A DNA stretch of 64,000 nucleotides. It comes from Dehalococcoidia bacterium (GTDB lineage: Bacteria; Chloroflexota; Dehalococcoidia; Lucifugimonadales; UBA826). The notes below the pieces were generated by a model, which saw only the letters and a list, made by a program, of their open reading frames with translations, was not told the origin of the DNA and did not search any database. Positions within the stretch are counted from its first letter, which is position 1; the number at the start of each line of letters is the position of its first letter. The stretch lies in NCBI GenBank assembly GCA_029936675.1, contig JAPYSB010000004.1:62001-126000 (forward strand). Reading direction: 5' to 3'. Shown here one piece after another: positions 18,887-25,386 of this stretch. A program made the position numbers and the translations under genes.

Positions 18887-18918
18887 AAAGCCCTCCGTTT
18901 TGGTGGAGGGCTTTTTTT
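18887..18918 (+). terminator. Strong intrinsic terminator after the zinc-ribbon gene
   Basis: AAAGCCCTCC and GGAGGGCTTT form a perfect 10-bp stem with an 8-base loop, followed by a run of Ts. Confidence 0.93.
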
Positions 18919-18971
18919 GTTGATATAATTGGATAAGAAATTTCCAATAATTCAATGTGCCATGTTTAGTT

Positions 18972-19835
18972 ATGAAATCTGTTTTAGAAGCCATTAATGA
19001 AAAAGGGCAGAAACCTTTTTTCCTATGTGATTTTTCTCCTCCTAAAGGAGGGAATGCAGATTTGCTGTTAGAATCCTATGACCTTAATCCTGATATGTTT
19101 ATGGTGGCCAATGCTCCTGGTAAATCAGTCAGGCTGAATCCTATATTTGCAGCTGATTGGATTTACTCAAAAACGAAGACCCCATCTATTTTCACCGTCT
19201 CCACCCGAGATATGAATAAAGGTGCGATGCAGAGCCTCTTATTAGGAGCAGAATTGATGGGACTACCTAATGTTTTAATAGTCAAAGGGGATAAATTTTC
19301 TGCTGAAGATATGAATTTACAAACTGAAGTGAACGACTTCACTACTACTGAATTGGTATCTGCTGTAAAAGCAATGAATGAACGCCGTGATTTTCGAGGA
19401 AAGGAATTAACTTACCCGACGCGATTTTGTATTGGGGCGGCTCTGGATCTGTCAAGAGATTGGGAAAAAGAATCCCATTTGACTAAGTCAAAAATAACTA
19501 AAGGCTGCAATTTTATTGTTTCACAACCAACTTTCGATCCTGAATTGCCCTCTAAATTCCTTTCCTTTTATGAAAAGACAATTGGGGAGAAATTGAAAAT
19601 TCCGGTTATGTGGGGTATTCAGATGGTAGAAAAGGATACTATTTCCTTTGCCAGTGTTCCTAGATGGGTGCACCAAGATCTGGAAGAGGGAGGGTCCTCA
19701 TATGAAATCACAACCGATTTGGTTAAAAGGTACTTAGGAATTGGTATTGATACCTTTTATCTTGTCCCAACAATTTATAAAGGTGGGAGAAGGGATTATT
19801 TGTCAGCACAGGCGGTGATAGAAGATATTGAATAA
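18972..19835 (+). CDS. Methylenetetrahydrofolate reductase-like protein
   Basis: A TIM-barrel protein of the MetF family, about 287 residues from ATG 18972 (a GTG at 18957 would add five residues; neither has a clear ribosome-binding site). It would reduce 5,10-methylene-THF to 5-methyl-THF with FAD. Family-like segments are FLCDFSPPKGG at the N-terminus, FTVSTRDMNKGAMQSLLLGAELMGLPNVLIVKGD near 75-110, FCIGAALDLSRDWEKESHLTKSKITKGCNFIVSQPTFDPE near 150-190 and PVMWGIQMVEKDTISFAS. The sequence is divergent, and it may instead act in a C1 pathway with another carrier. It stands alone behind a terminator. Confidence 0.75.
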   Translation: MKSVLEAINEKGQKPFFLCDFSPPKGGNADLLLESYDLNPDMFMVANAPGKSVRLNPIFAADWIYSKTKTPSIFTVSTRDMNKGAMQSLLLGAELMGLPNVLIVKGDKFSAEDMNLQTEVNDFTTTELVSAVKAMNERRDFRGKELTYPTRFCIGAALDLSRDWEKESHLTKSKITKGCNFIVSQPTFDPELPSKFLSFYEKTIGEKLKIPVMWGIQMVEKDTISFASVPRWVHQDLEEGGSSYEITTDLVKRYLGIGIDTFYLVPTIYKGGRRDYLSAQAVIEDIE

Positions 19836-19891
19836 GCTATTCTTTTATGAATGTTGGCATATATATAGGAGCATTCTTATGCGAAACGTCG

Positions 19892-19920
19892 TTGACCTTC
19901 ACTCTACCTCATTTTATAAT
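19892..19920 (+). promoter_or_regulatory. Strong sigma-70-type promoter for the two desulforedoxin-like genes
   Basis: TTGACC at 19892-19897 and TATAAT at 19915-19920 with exactly 17 bases between them. Transcription would begin near 19927, about 30 bases before the first mini-gene. Confidence 0.8.
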
Positions 19921-19958
19921 TCGGCCTTGTTACCGATACTACGAAAGGGGTGAACATT

Positions 19959-20075
19959 TTGGCTAACGAGACAGGTAAGCGTTATTCTTGTGGGAAATGT
20001 GGATCAGAATTTGTTGTCACAAGAGGTGCAGATGGCACTGTTTCTTGTTGTGGCGAGCCGATGTCTCAAAAGTAG
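19959..20075 (+). CDS. Desulforedoxin-like mini iron protein 1 (38 aa)
   Basis: A 38-residue protein with the desulforedoxin cysteine pattern: C11, C14, C30, C31 (CxxC, 15 residues, CC), ending CCGEPM as in desulforedoxin and the N-terminal domain of desulfoferrodoxin. Four cysteines of this spacing bind one iron, normally in a homodimer. The start is TTG at 19959 with AGGGGTG seven bases upstream. It is expected to be a cytoplasmic one-electron carrier. A strong promoter lies directly upstream and a paralogue with identical cysteine spacing follows 42 bp later. There is no superoxide reductase domain. The family call rests on cysteine spacing and flanking residues. Confidence 0.85.
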   Translation: MANETGKRYSCGKCGSEFVVTRGADGTVSCCGEPMSQK

Positions 20076-20117
20076 TGAATTATCTGCTTATAAATATGGT
20101 TTTGAGGGATTTGATAA

Positions 20118-20261
20118 ATGTCTAATCAACTTGGTAGGCGATACCAATGCGACGGGTGTGGGACCACTGTTTTATGTACTAAAGCAGGGGAAGGGATTAT
20201 TCGATGTTGTGATTTAGATATGGAGCTTCAACAACCTAGAAAACTGCCTTCATCAGACTGA
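20118..20261 (+). CDS. Desulforedoxin-like mini iron protein 2 (47 aa)
   Basis: A 47-residue paralogue of the preceding mini-protein. Its cysteines fall at the same positions (C11, C14, C30, C31), and RRYQCDGCG aligns with KRYSCGKCG upstream. It differs in an extra C20, in CCDLDM instead of CCGEPM, and in a 13-residue polar C-terminal tail. ATG at 20118 with GAGGGA upstream. Loss of the Gly and Pro after CC may change dimerisation or redox potential, or it may bind zinc rather than iron. It is convergent with lipA. Confidence 0.8.
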   Translation: MSNQLGRRYQCDGCGTTVLCTKAGEGIIRCCDLDMELQQPRKLPSSD

Positions 20262-20303
20262 TTATTAGTTTTACGTCCTAGCAGGCGGATCTTAATTCAC
20301 CTG

Positions 20304-21188
20304 TTATCCGACAGGAAAAGTTTTCGAATAGGCAGCACTGTGTTGTTCGTCTGCGTGGTATGAGCTTCTAACCAGTGGTCCAGACGCCACATGCTTAAAT
20401 CCCATTTCCATTCCGATTTTCCCCAATTCTGTAAATTCTTCCGGCGTATACCATTTCGAGATAGGAGCATGCTTTTGGGAAGGTCTTAGGTATTGCCCGA
20501 TTGTAAGTAGGTCGCATCTATGTTGGAGCAAGTCCTCCATAGTATCTATAATCTCTGTTTTCGTTTCTCCAAGGCCTACCATCATTCCTGACTTGGTAAC
20601 CCCATCTGGTATTAAGTCCTTAACTTTGTCCAACAATCGCAAAGACAGTTCGTAGTCGCCTTTGGCGCGTACTCTGGGGAATATTCTTTTTACGGTCTCT
20701 ATATTGTGATTGAAAGTTTCTGGATTTGCGTCGGTCACAACTTTTAATGATTTCCAATCACCCTGGAAATCGGGTGTTAAAACCTCAACCTTACATGTGG
20801 GGACTTTTTTCTTTATTTGCTTAATGCATTGAGCAAATATGAAGGCTCCTCCATCTGGTAAATCATCTCGGTTCACTGAGGTAATAACCGCATACTTCAG
20901 GTCAAGAATTTTTACAGTGTTGGCTAATCTTTTCGGCTCCTCAAGATCGAGATTGATCGGGCGTCCTGTGGTTACAGCACAATATGTACACGCTCTGGTA
21001 CAAATGTCTCCTAATATCATGAAAGTAGCGGTTTCTTTTTCCCAGCATTCCCCTATATTGGGGCACCTAGCTTCTTCGCAAACTGTATGAAGACCTTGAG
21101 TTTTAATTAAATTTTGCAAGTTAGAATAGTTTTGTCCACTAGGCATCTTGACTTTAAGCCACGTGGGTAACCGTCTTTCGGTACTCAT
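20304..21188 (-). CDS. lipA: Lipoyl synthase
   Basis: Radical-SAM enzyme that inserts two sulfurs into octanoylated carrier proteins (H-protein, 2-oxoacid dehydrogenase E2). The 294-residue protein has both Fe-S sites: the auxiliary cluster motif CEEARCPNIGEC near residues 37-48 and the radical-SAM CTRACTYC near 63-70. The C-terminal RSSYHADEQ supplies the conserved serine ligand (ASGPLVRSSY). Length matches the family. No lipB or lplA is adjacent. Transcribed alone, convergent with the mini iron protein genes. Confidence 0.96.
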   Translation of the reverse strand: MSTERRLPTWLKVKMPSGQNYSNLQNLIKTQGLHTVCEEARCPNIGECWEKETATFMILGDICTRACTYCAVTTGRPINLDLEEPKRLANTVKILDLKYAVITSVNRDDLPDGGAFIFAQCIKQIKKKVPTCKVEVLTPDFQGDWKSLKVVTDANPETFNHNIETVKRIFPRVRAKGDYELSLRLLDKVKDLIPDGVTKSGMMVGLGETKTEIIDTMEDLLQHRCDLLTIGQYLRPSQKHAPISKWYTPEEFTELGKIGMEMGFKHVASGPLVRSSYHADEQHSAAYSKTFPVG

Positions 21189-21328
21189 TGGTTGGAGACT
21201 CCACTATTTTATTAACCGGCCTACGTAGCTTCATGATAGCAGACGTAACTGAAAATCACTCTATGCCCTTTACAGTTTTGGTGTTTCAAGAGACTATCAA
21301 ATCACAAATACAAATCGTTGAGGGTTGA

Positions 21329-22570
21329 ATGGTTGATTCAGGTAGATTAGTAACGTATGACGGAGACCCTTTGAGAGATCTTGATCCTCAAAAGGAATTT
21401 GCAAAATTACGACTTCTTTCAATGGGAACCTTTGGGGACACTGTAGCCGATTTTGAAGACAAACCCATTCAAGTTTTTGGAGGCATCGTTGGCGAAGTTG
21501 TGAAGGCTCGTATTTATAGATACAAGAGGCGTGGTAAAAACAAGATCAATGCAATAGTCTCTGAAGTCATAGAAGCCTCTCCTCACCGAGTCAATAATCC
21601 TTGTCCTTATTTTGGCCCATGCAGTGGATGCCAGTGGCAGCATGTATCCTATGATCATCAGCTGGAACTGAAAAGAGATATGGTTAGGCGTTTTTTTGCA
21701 GACTATGCCTCTCTTTCAAATTTGCATGTGTCTAAAACCCACGCAGCTCCAGATGATTTAAATTATCGCAATCATGCCAGATTTACTGTTCGGTTTGGAG
21801 GCCAGCTTGGATTTTCCAACCGGATAACCAGAAGATTCGTCAGAATTGATGAATGTATGTTGATGGATTCGAAAATCAACGGCTTTTTATCCCAGCTGCA
21901 AGACAATGCTTCAGAGACGACCAATTTATCTATAAGAGTTGGTACTAATACTGAAGATTATCTAGTTCAGCCTGAGTTATCGGAAGCAGATATAGATTTT
22001 CAAACAGGACAAAAATGGTATGTAGAAAATATGTTGAATAGGGAATTTAGGGTTGCATCTCCATCCTTTTTCCAAGTAAACACCAAGCAAGCGGAGTTCA
22101 TGATAAATCTTGTTAGAGATAAATTAAGGCTAAACGGGAATGAAACCCTTGTTGATGCATACGCCGGGGTTGGTGTTTTTGCCTCATTATTATCGAACAA
22201 AGTAAGAAAAGTGATTGCAGTGGAAGAGTCTCAAGCCGCTGTTAAGGATGCAATGTTTGGGTTAAACGACTTGGATAATGTTCATTATATTCAGGGTAAA
22301 ACCGAAGAGGTATTGGAAGAATTAAAAGAGGAAATAGATGTCATTATTTTGGACCCACCAAGAACTGGATGCCATCCACAAGCGGTAGCTTCGGTTATTT
22401 CCTCGAAGGCAAATAAAATTGCTTATGTGTCTTGTGATCCAGCTTCATTAGCCCGAGATTTGGATATTTTGGTTCAAGGCGGATATCAAATCGACAGCGT
22501 AGACCCTATAGATATGTTTCCTCAGACATACCATACTGAGTGTGTTACCACTTTGTCTCTGAATAATTAA
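21329..22570 (+). CDS. RNA uracil-C5 methyltransferase (TrmA/RlmC/RlmD family)
   Basis: A 413-residue SAM-dependent m5U methyltransferase of rRNA or tRNA. A TRAM-like N-terminal domain (about 25-90) is followed by the Fe-S cysteines in CPYFGPCSGCQWQH (near residues 92-105). The SAM-binding motif is LVDAYAGVGVFASLL (near 275). The catalytic signature DPPRTGCHP (near 345) and the nucleophile-region SCDPASLARDL (near 370) are both present. Which of U747, U1939 or tRNA U54 it modifies cannot be decided by eye. It is upstream of maf, tatB and tatC on the same strand. Confidence 0.9.
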   Translation: MVDSGRLVTYDGDPLRDLDPQKEFAKLRLLSMGTFGDTVADFEDKPIQVFGGIVGEVVKARIYRYKRRGKNKINAIVSEVIEASPHRVNNPCPYFGPCSGCQWQHVSYDHQLELKRDMVRRFFADYASLSNLHVSKTHAAPDDLNYRNHARFTVRFGGQLGFSNRITRRFVRIDECMLMDSKINGFLSQLQDNASETTNLSIRVGTNTEDYLVQPELSEADIDFQTGQKWYVENMLNREFRVASPSFFQVNTKQAEFMINLVRDKLRLNGNETLVDAYAGVGVFASLLSNKVRKVIAVEESQAAVKDAMFGLNDLDNVHYIQGKTEEVLEELKEEIDVIILDPPRTGCHPQAVASVISSKANKIAYVSCDPASLARDLDILVQGGYQIDSVDPIDMFPQTYHTECVTTLSLNN

Positions 22571-22616
22571 TTCGTAATAAATTCTTGTAATCTGATTTCC
22601 TATAGGCCTATATCGA

Positions 22617-23327
22617 ATGGACAGCTTTCACATGGAAAAGAGAAATAATCAAGGAAAGGTAATTTTGTTTGCAACTTCGTCACCAAGAAGAAAGGAGATG
22701 TTGCGCCAATTTGGGTTGGATTTCGGGTTTGTCGATCCTATTGGAGATGAAAGAAATAAGCATAAAAATGAACCTCCGACCGAATATGTGCAATCTTTGG
22801 CAACACAAAAGGCTAGAAGTGTATTCGGAAAGGTTCCAAAAGATTCAATAGTTTTGGCGGCTGACACAGTTGTGGTGTTTGGGGATCGAGTGATAGGTAA
22901 GCCAGTAAATAGAATTGAGGCATTCGAAACCTTAAGAAATTTATCTGACACCCATCATCATGTGATAACTGCAATGTGTGTGTACGATATGGTCAACGAT
23001 GTATATCTTCAAGAAGCGGTTACGACAAAAGTGTATATGAGGGATTATGGCGATAGCGAAATAAAGTCATACGTGGAAACAGGAGACCCAATGGATAAAG
23101 CCGGGTCATATGCTATTCAAAGTGACTTTTTCCATCCGGTTGAGGCGATAGAAGGATGTTATTTTTCAGTTGTTGGTCTTCCTATCTGTGCTTTGTTGAG
23201 AATTTTGACTCAATTGAAATTAAAAACAATAATTGATGTTGAAAAACACAAGAAAGATTTCTCAAAATGTACAGGATGCTTAATGATGGCACCCCTAAAT
23301 AGATCTCAAATAATTACGGAGTTGTGA
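22617..23327 (+). CDS. maf: Maf-like nucleoside triphosphate pyrophosphatase, extended C-terminus
   Basis: House-cleaning pyrophosphatase that hydrolyses non-canonical or modified NTPs. Motifs: ATSSPRRKEML near residue 18, the AADTVVV active-site segment near 81, IGKPVNRIEAFETL, MDKAGSYAIQ near 157 and EGCYFSVVGLPI near 178. The protein is 236 residues, about 35 longer than usual. The extra C-terminal tail carries a CTGC pair and is not typical. Start at 22617 or at ATG 22632; no clear ribosome-binding site separates them. It lies 4 bp upstream of the TatB-like gene. Confidence 0.88.
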   Translation: MDSFHMEKRNNQGKVILFATSSPRRKEMLRQFGLDFGFVDPIGDERNKHKNEPPTEYVQSLATQKARSVFGKVPKDSIVLAADTVVVFGDRVIGKPVNRIEAFETLRNLSDTHHHVITAMCVYDMVNDVYLQEAVTTKVYMRDYGDSEIKSYVETGDPMDKAGSYAIQSDFFHPVEAIEGCYFSVVGLPICALLRILTQLKLKTIIDVEKHKKDFSKCTGCLMMAPLNRSQIITEL

Positions 23328-23331
23328 AGTC

Positions 23332-23706
23332 ATGCTGGGAATGGGAAGCATGGAAATTTTGGTGATATTGTTAATCTCTTTTCTGTTGCTGGGCCCACAA
23401 AAAATGATTTCTGGAGCACGAATGTTGGGGGATTTGATCTCAGAGGCTAAGAGATTTGCAGAAAAAATTCCTCACATTGATGTGGATAATTCTGCCACGA
23501 CTAGCTATAGCAATATCCATGAATCCAAACCTGACGGCAATAGGTCAGAAGCCGATCTGGGCCAAAATGCAGCACCTCCTATAGCTTTTCAATCTCGGAG
23601 AAAAAAAATTCCCACATTTGAACCTCCAGAACTGCTGGGTGATAAAGAGACAAACAACAATAAAACAGGCACTGAGGATGAATCTGATAAAAGCCCAGGG
23701 AGGTGA
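23332..23706 (+). CDS. tatB: TatA/TatB-family twin-arginine translocase subunit (TatB-like)
   Basis: A 124-residue Tat component. One N-terminal membrane helix (GSMEILVILLISFLLLGPQ) is followed by the hinge and an amphipathic helix (KMISGARMLGDLISEAKRFAEKI), then a long polar, poorly conserved tail. The Gly-Pro at the helix boundary and the long tail favour TatB over TatA. A separate short TatA gene lies at 24558-24731 on the other strand. Six bases separate it from tatC, so the two are co-translated. Confidence 0.82.
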   Translation: MLGMGSMEILVILLISFLLLGPQKMISGARMLGDLISEAKRFAEKIPHIDVDNSATTSYSNIHESKPDGNRSEADLGQNAAPPIAFQSRRKKIPTFEPPELLGDKETNNNKTGTEDESDKSPGR

Positions 23707-23712
23707 TGTCTA

Positions 23713-24465
23713 TTGACTGACGATTCACAGTCTTTAGGGGCTCACCTCGATGAACTTCGAAGACGTCTCACATGGTCCGCAATTGTTGTTGTAACCTGCA
23801 CAGTGGTTGCTTTTATATTTCACCAGCAAATACTTCGTTTGTTAATGGAACCAGCTAGTGGATTTCCGGGGGTGCCTAACCAAAAGCCTGTATATACGGA
23901 TCTGACCGAGTTTATAGGTATAGCGATGAAAGCGTCGCTCCTTGCAGGTATCTTTACCTCATTGCCTTTTCTTTTATGGCAGCTAGCAATGTTTGTTTCA
24001 CCAGGGCTTAATCCCACCGAAAAAAAGTATTTATACATATTGATGCCTGTTAGCATCATCATTTTTCTGCTTGGTGCTGGATTTGGATATTTTGTGTTGT
24101 TTCCACCGGCAGTTAAATTTCTTATTACTTTCGGTAGTGATGTGGCTACCCCAATGATTAGGATTGGCAACTATGTGAGTCTGATGCTTTCCCTTTTATT
24201 CTGGATGGGGGTGATATTTGAGCTACCTATCGTATTGTTTTTCCTATCTAGGATCGGCGTAGTTCGACCAGCGTTTCTATCAAGGAACCGGAAATGGGCA
24301 ATTGTACTCGCATTTGTATTAGGGGCTCTAATCACACCCACCTTGGATCCTATAAACCAGACCTTGGTAGCGATTCCGGTCCTAGTTTTGTATGAGGTAG
24401 GTATAATTTTGTCCAAAATAGGGGTGAAAATAAGAGATAGGGAATCTACAGATGATTTTGAATAA
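23713..24465 (+). CDS. tatC: Sec-independent protein translocase TatC
   Basis: Receptor and core channel subunit of the Tat system that exports folded, often cofactor-bearing proteins. The 250-residue protein has the TatC start (LGAHLDELRRRLTWSAIVV), the FTSLPFLLWQLAMFVSPGLNPTEKKY segment near residues 80-105, FGYFVLFPPAVKFLI and six membrane helices. Start is TTG at 23713 with a GGGAGGTGA ribosome-binding site overlapping the end of tatB. It is convergent with tatA. Confidence 0.96.
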   Translation: MTDDSQSLGAHLDELRRRLTWSAIVVVTCTVVAFIFHQQILRLLMEPASGFPGVPNQKPVYTDLTEFIGIAMKASLLAGIFTSLPFLLWQLAMFVSPGLNPTEKKYLYILMPVSIIIFLLGAGFGYFVLFPPAVKFLITFGSDVATPMIRIGNYVSLMLSLLFWMGVIFELPIVLFFLSRIGVVRPAFLSRNRKWAIVLAFVLGALITPTLDPINQTLVAIPVLVLYEVGIILSKIGVKIRDRESTDDFE

Positions 24466-24479
24466 AACTGAGGGCAATG

Positions 24480-24499
24480 GTAACTCGTAATTCAGTTAC
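24480..24499. repeat. Inverted repeat between convergent tatC and tatA
   Basis: GTAACT and AGTTAC with an 8-base spacer, 14 bp after the tatC stop. No T-run, so a terminator role is doubtful. Confidence 0.35.
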
Positions 24500-24557
24500 A
24501 TTTGATCTTACATCGTCTGAAGGCATTAAATTTTTGCATCACAGTGGGAAACTCAGA

Positions 24558-24731
24558 TCAATCCGTTTTAGTCGTCGAATCGTCTTCGGCGATATCTTTT
24601 TGGGTGGATCTGAATTCCTTGAGGGCTTTTCCCATAGCTCCTCCAATTTCAGGTAACCTACCTACACCAAATATTATTAGTACAACCACCAAAACGATTA
24701 TTAGTTCCATGGGGCCAAATCTGAAAGGCAT
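24558..24731 (-). CDS. tatA: Twin-arginine translocase subunit TatA (57 aa)
   Basis: A 57-residue TatA. It starts MPFRFGPMELIIVLVVVLII (membrane helix about residues 8-22), then FGVGRLPEIGGAMGKALKEFRS, the canonical Phe-Gly hinge and amphipathic helix, and a short acidic tail. TatA forms the size-variable pore of the Tat pathway. Strong ribosome-binding site GGAGAGGAG six bases before the ATG. It is the complement of the tatB-tatC unit but sits on the opposite strand, convergent with tatC, and is divergent from rplS. Confidence 0.92.
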   Translation of the reverse strand: MPFRFGPMELIIVLVVVLIIFGVGRLPEIGGAMGKALKEFRSTQKDIAEDDSTTKTD

Positions 24732-24856
24732 TATCTCCTCTCCACATTATGAATGAGTTGTGTCAGTATCAACGCCTTCAATTCTATCAAATACTGTAAT
24801 TATGGTCATAAGTGATTTTGGGGGGATAAATACAAGTTAAATACATATTGAGCCTA

Positions 24857-24886
24857 TTGCCTTTGTAGCAAACATCAAAGTACAAT
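24857..24886 (+). promoter_or_regulatory. Probable rplS promoter
   Basis: TTGCCT at 24857-24862 and TACAAT at 24881-24886, 18 bases apart, about 75 bp before the rplS start in the 231-bp gap between divergent tatA and rplS. The leader is long enough for regulation by L19, but I see no recognisable structure. Confidence 0.5.
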
Positions 24887-24962
24887 TTTACTCTTGTGAT
24901 TTGCCCCTGAACTATTTTATTTTCAGGTCAACGAACTTAGAAAACATGTCGGGACACGGAAA

Positions 24963-25307
24963 ATGGATGCTCATAATCTAATACCAGTAGAAAAAAACCC
25001 AAACATTGAAGAGTTTAGTTCTGGAGATACTGTTGTCGTTAACGTGAGGGTGGTTGAAGGGGAAAGGGTTAGGACTCAGGCCTTTGAAGGTGTTGTTCTG
25101 AGGGTCAGAGGAAATGGGAGAGGAGAGACGTTCACAGTCCGCAGGATTACCAATCAAGTCGGTGTAGAACGAACTTTCCTTAAGTGCTCTCCAAATGTTG
25201 AATCTGTCAAGGTCACAAGAAAGGGGAAAGTCAGAAGGGCTAGACTGTATTACTTGAGAGGCCTATCTGGTAGGGCTGCCAGAATTAAAGAAGATAGAAG
25301 GCCTTGA
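24963..25307 (+). CDS. rplS: 50S ribosomal protein L19
   Basis: Large-subunit protein at the 30S-50S interface. The 114-residue product has the full family core: [16 protein letters not shown] near 18-33, [22 protein letters not shown] near 41-62, GVERTF and the C-terminal [22 protein letters not shown]. The N-terminus ([17 protein letters not shown]) is shorter than in many homologues. There is no good Shine-Dalgarno just before the ATG, so expression may rely on leader structure. It stands apart from trmD and rimM, its usual neighbours in many bacteria. Confidence 0.95.
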   Translation: MDAHNLIPVEKNPNIEEFSSGDTVVVNVRVVEGERVRTQAFEGVVLRVRGNGRGETFTVRRITNQVGVERTFLKCSPNVESVKVTRKGKVRRARLYYLRGLSGRAARIKEDRRP

Positions 25308-25386
25308 CTTTCTAAATCAAAATCTCAGGTTTCGACCTTTTATAATTGTATACTTCGGGACAAATGACCTTAGTTAGGTAACGGGG

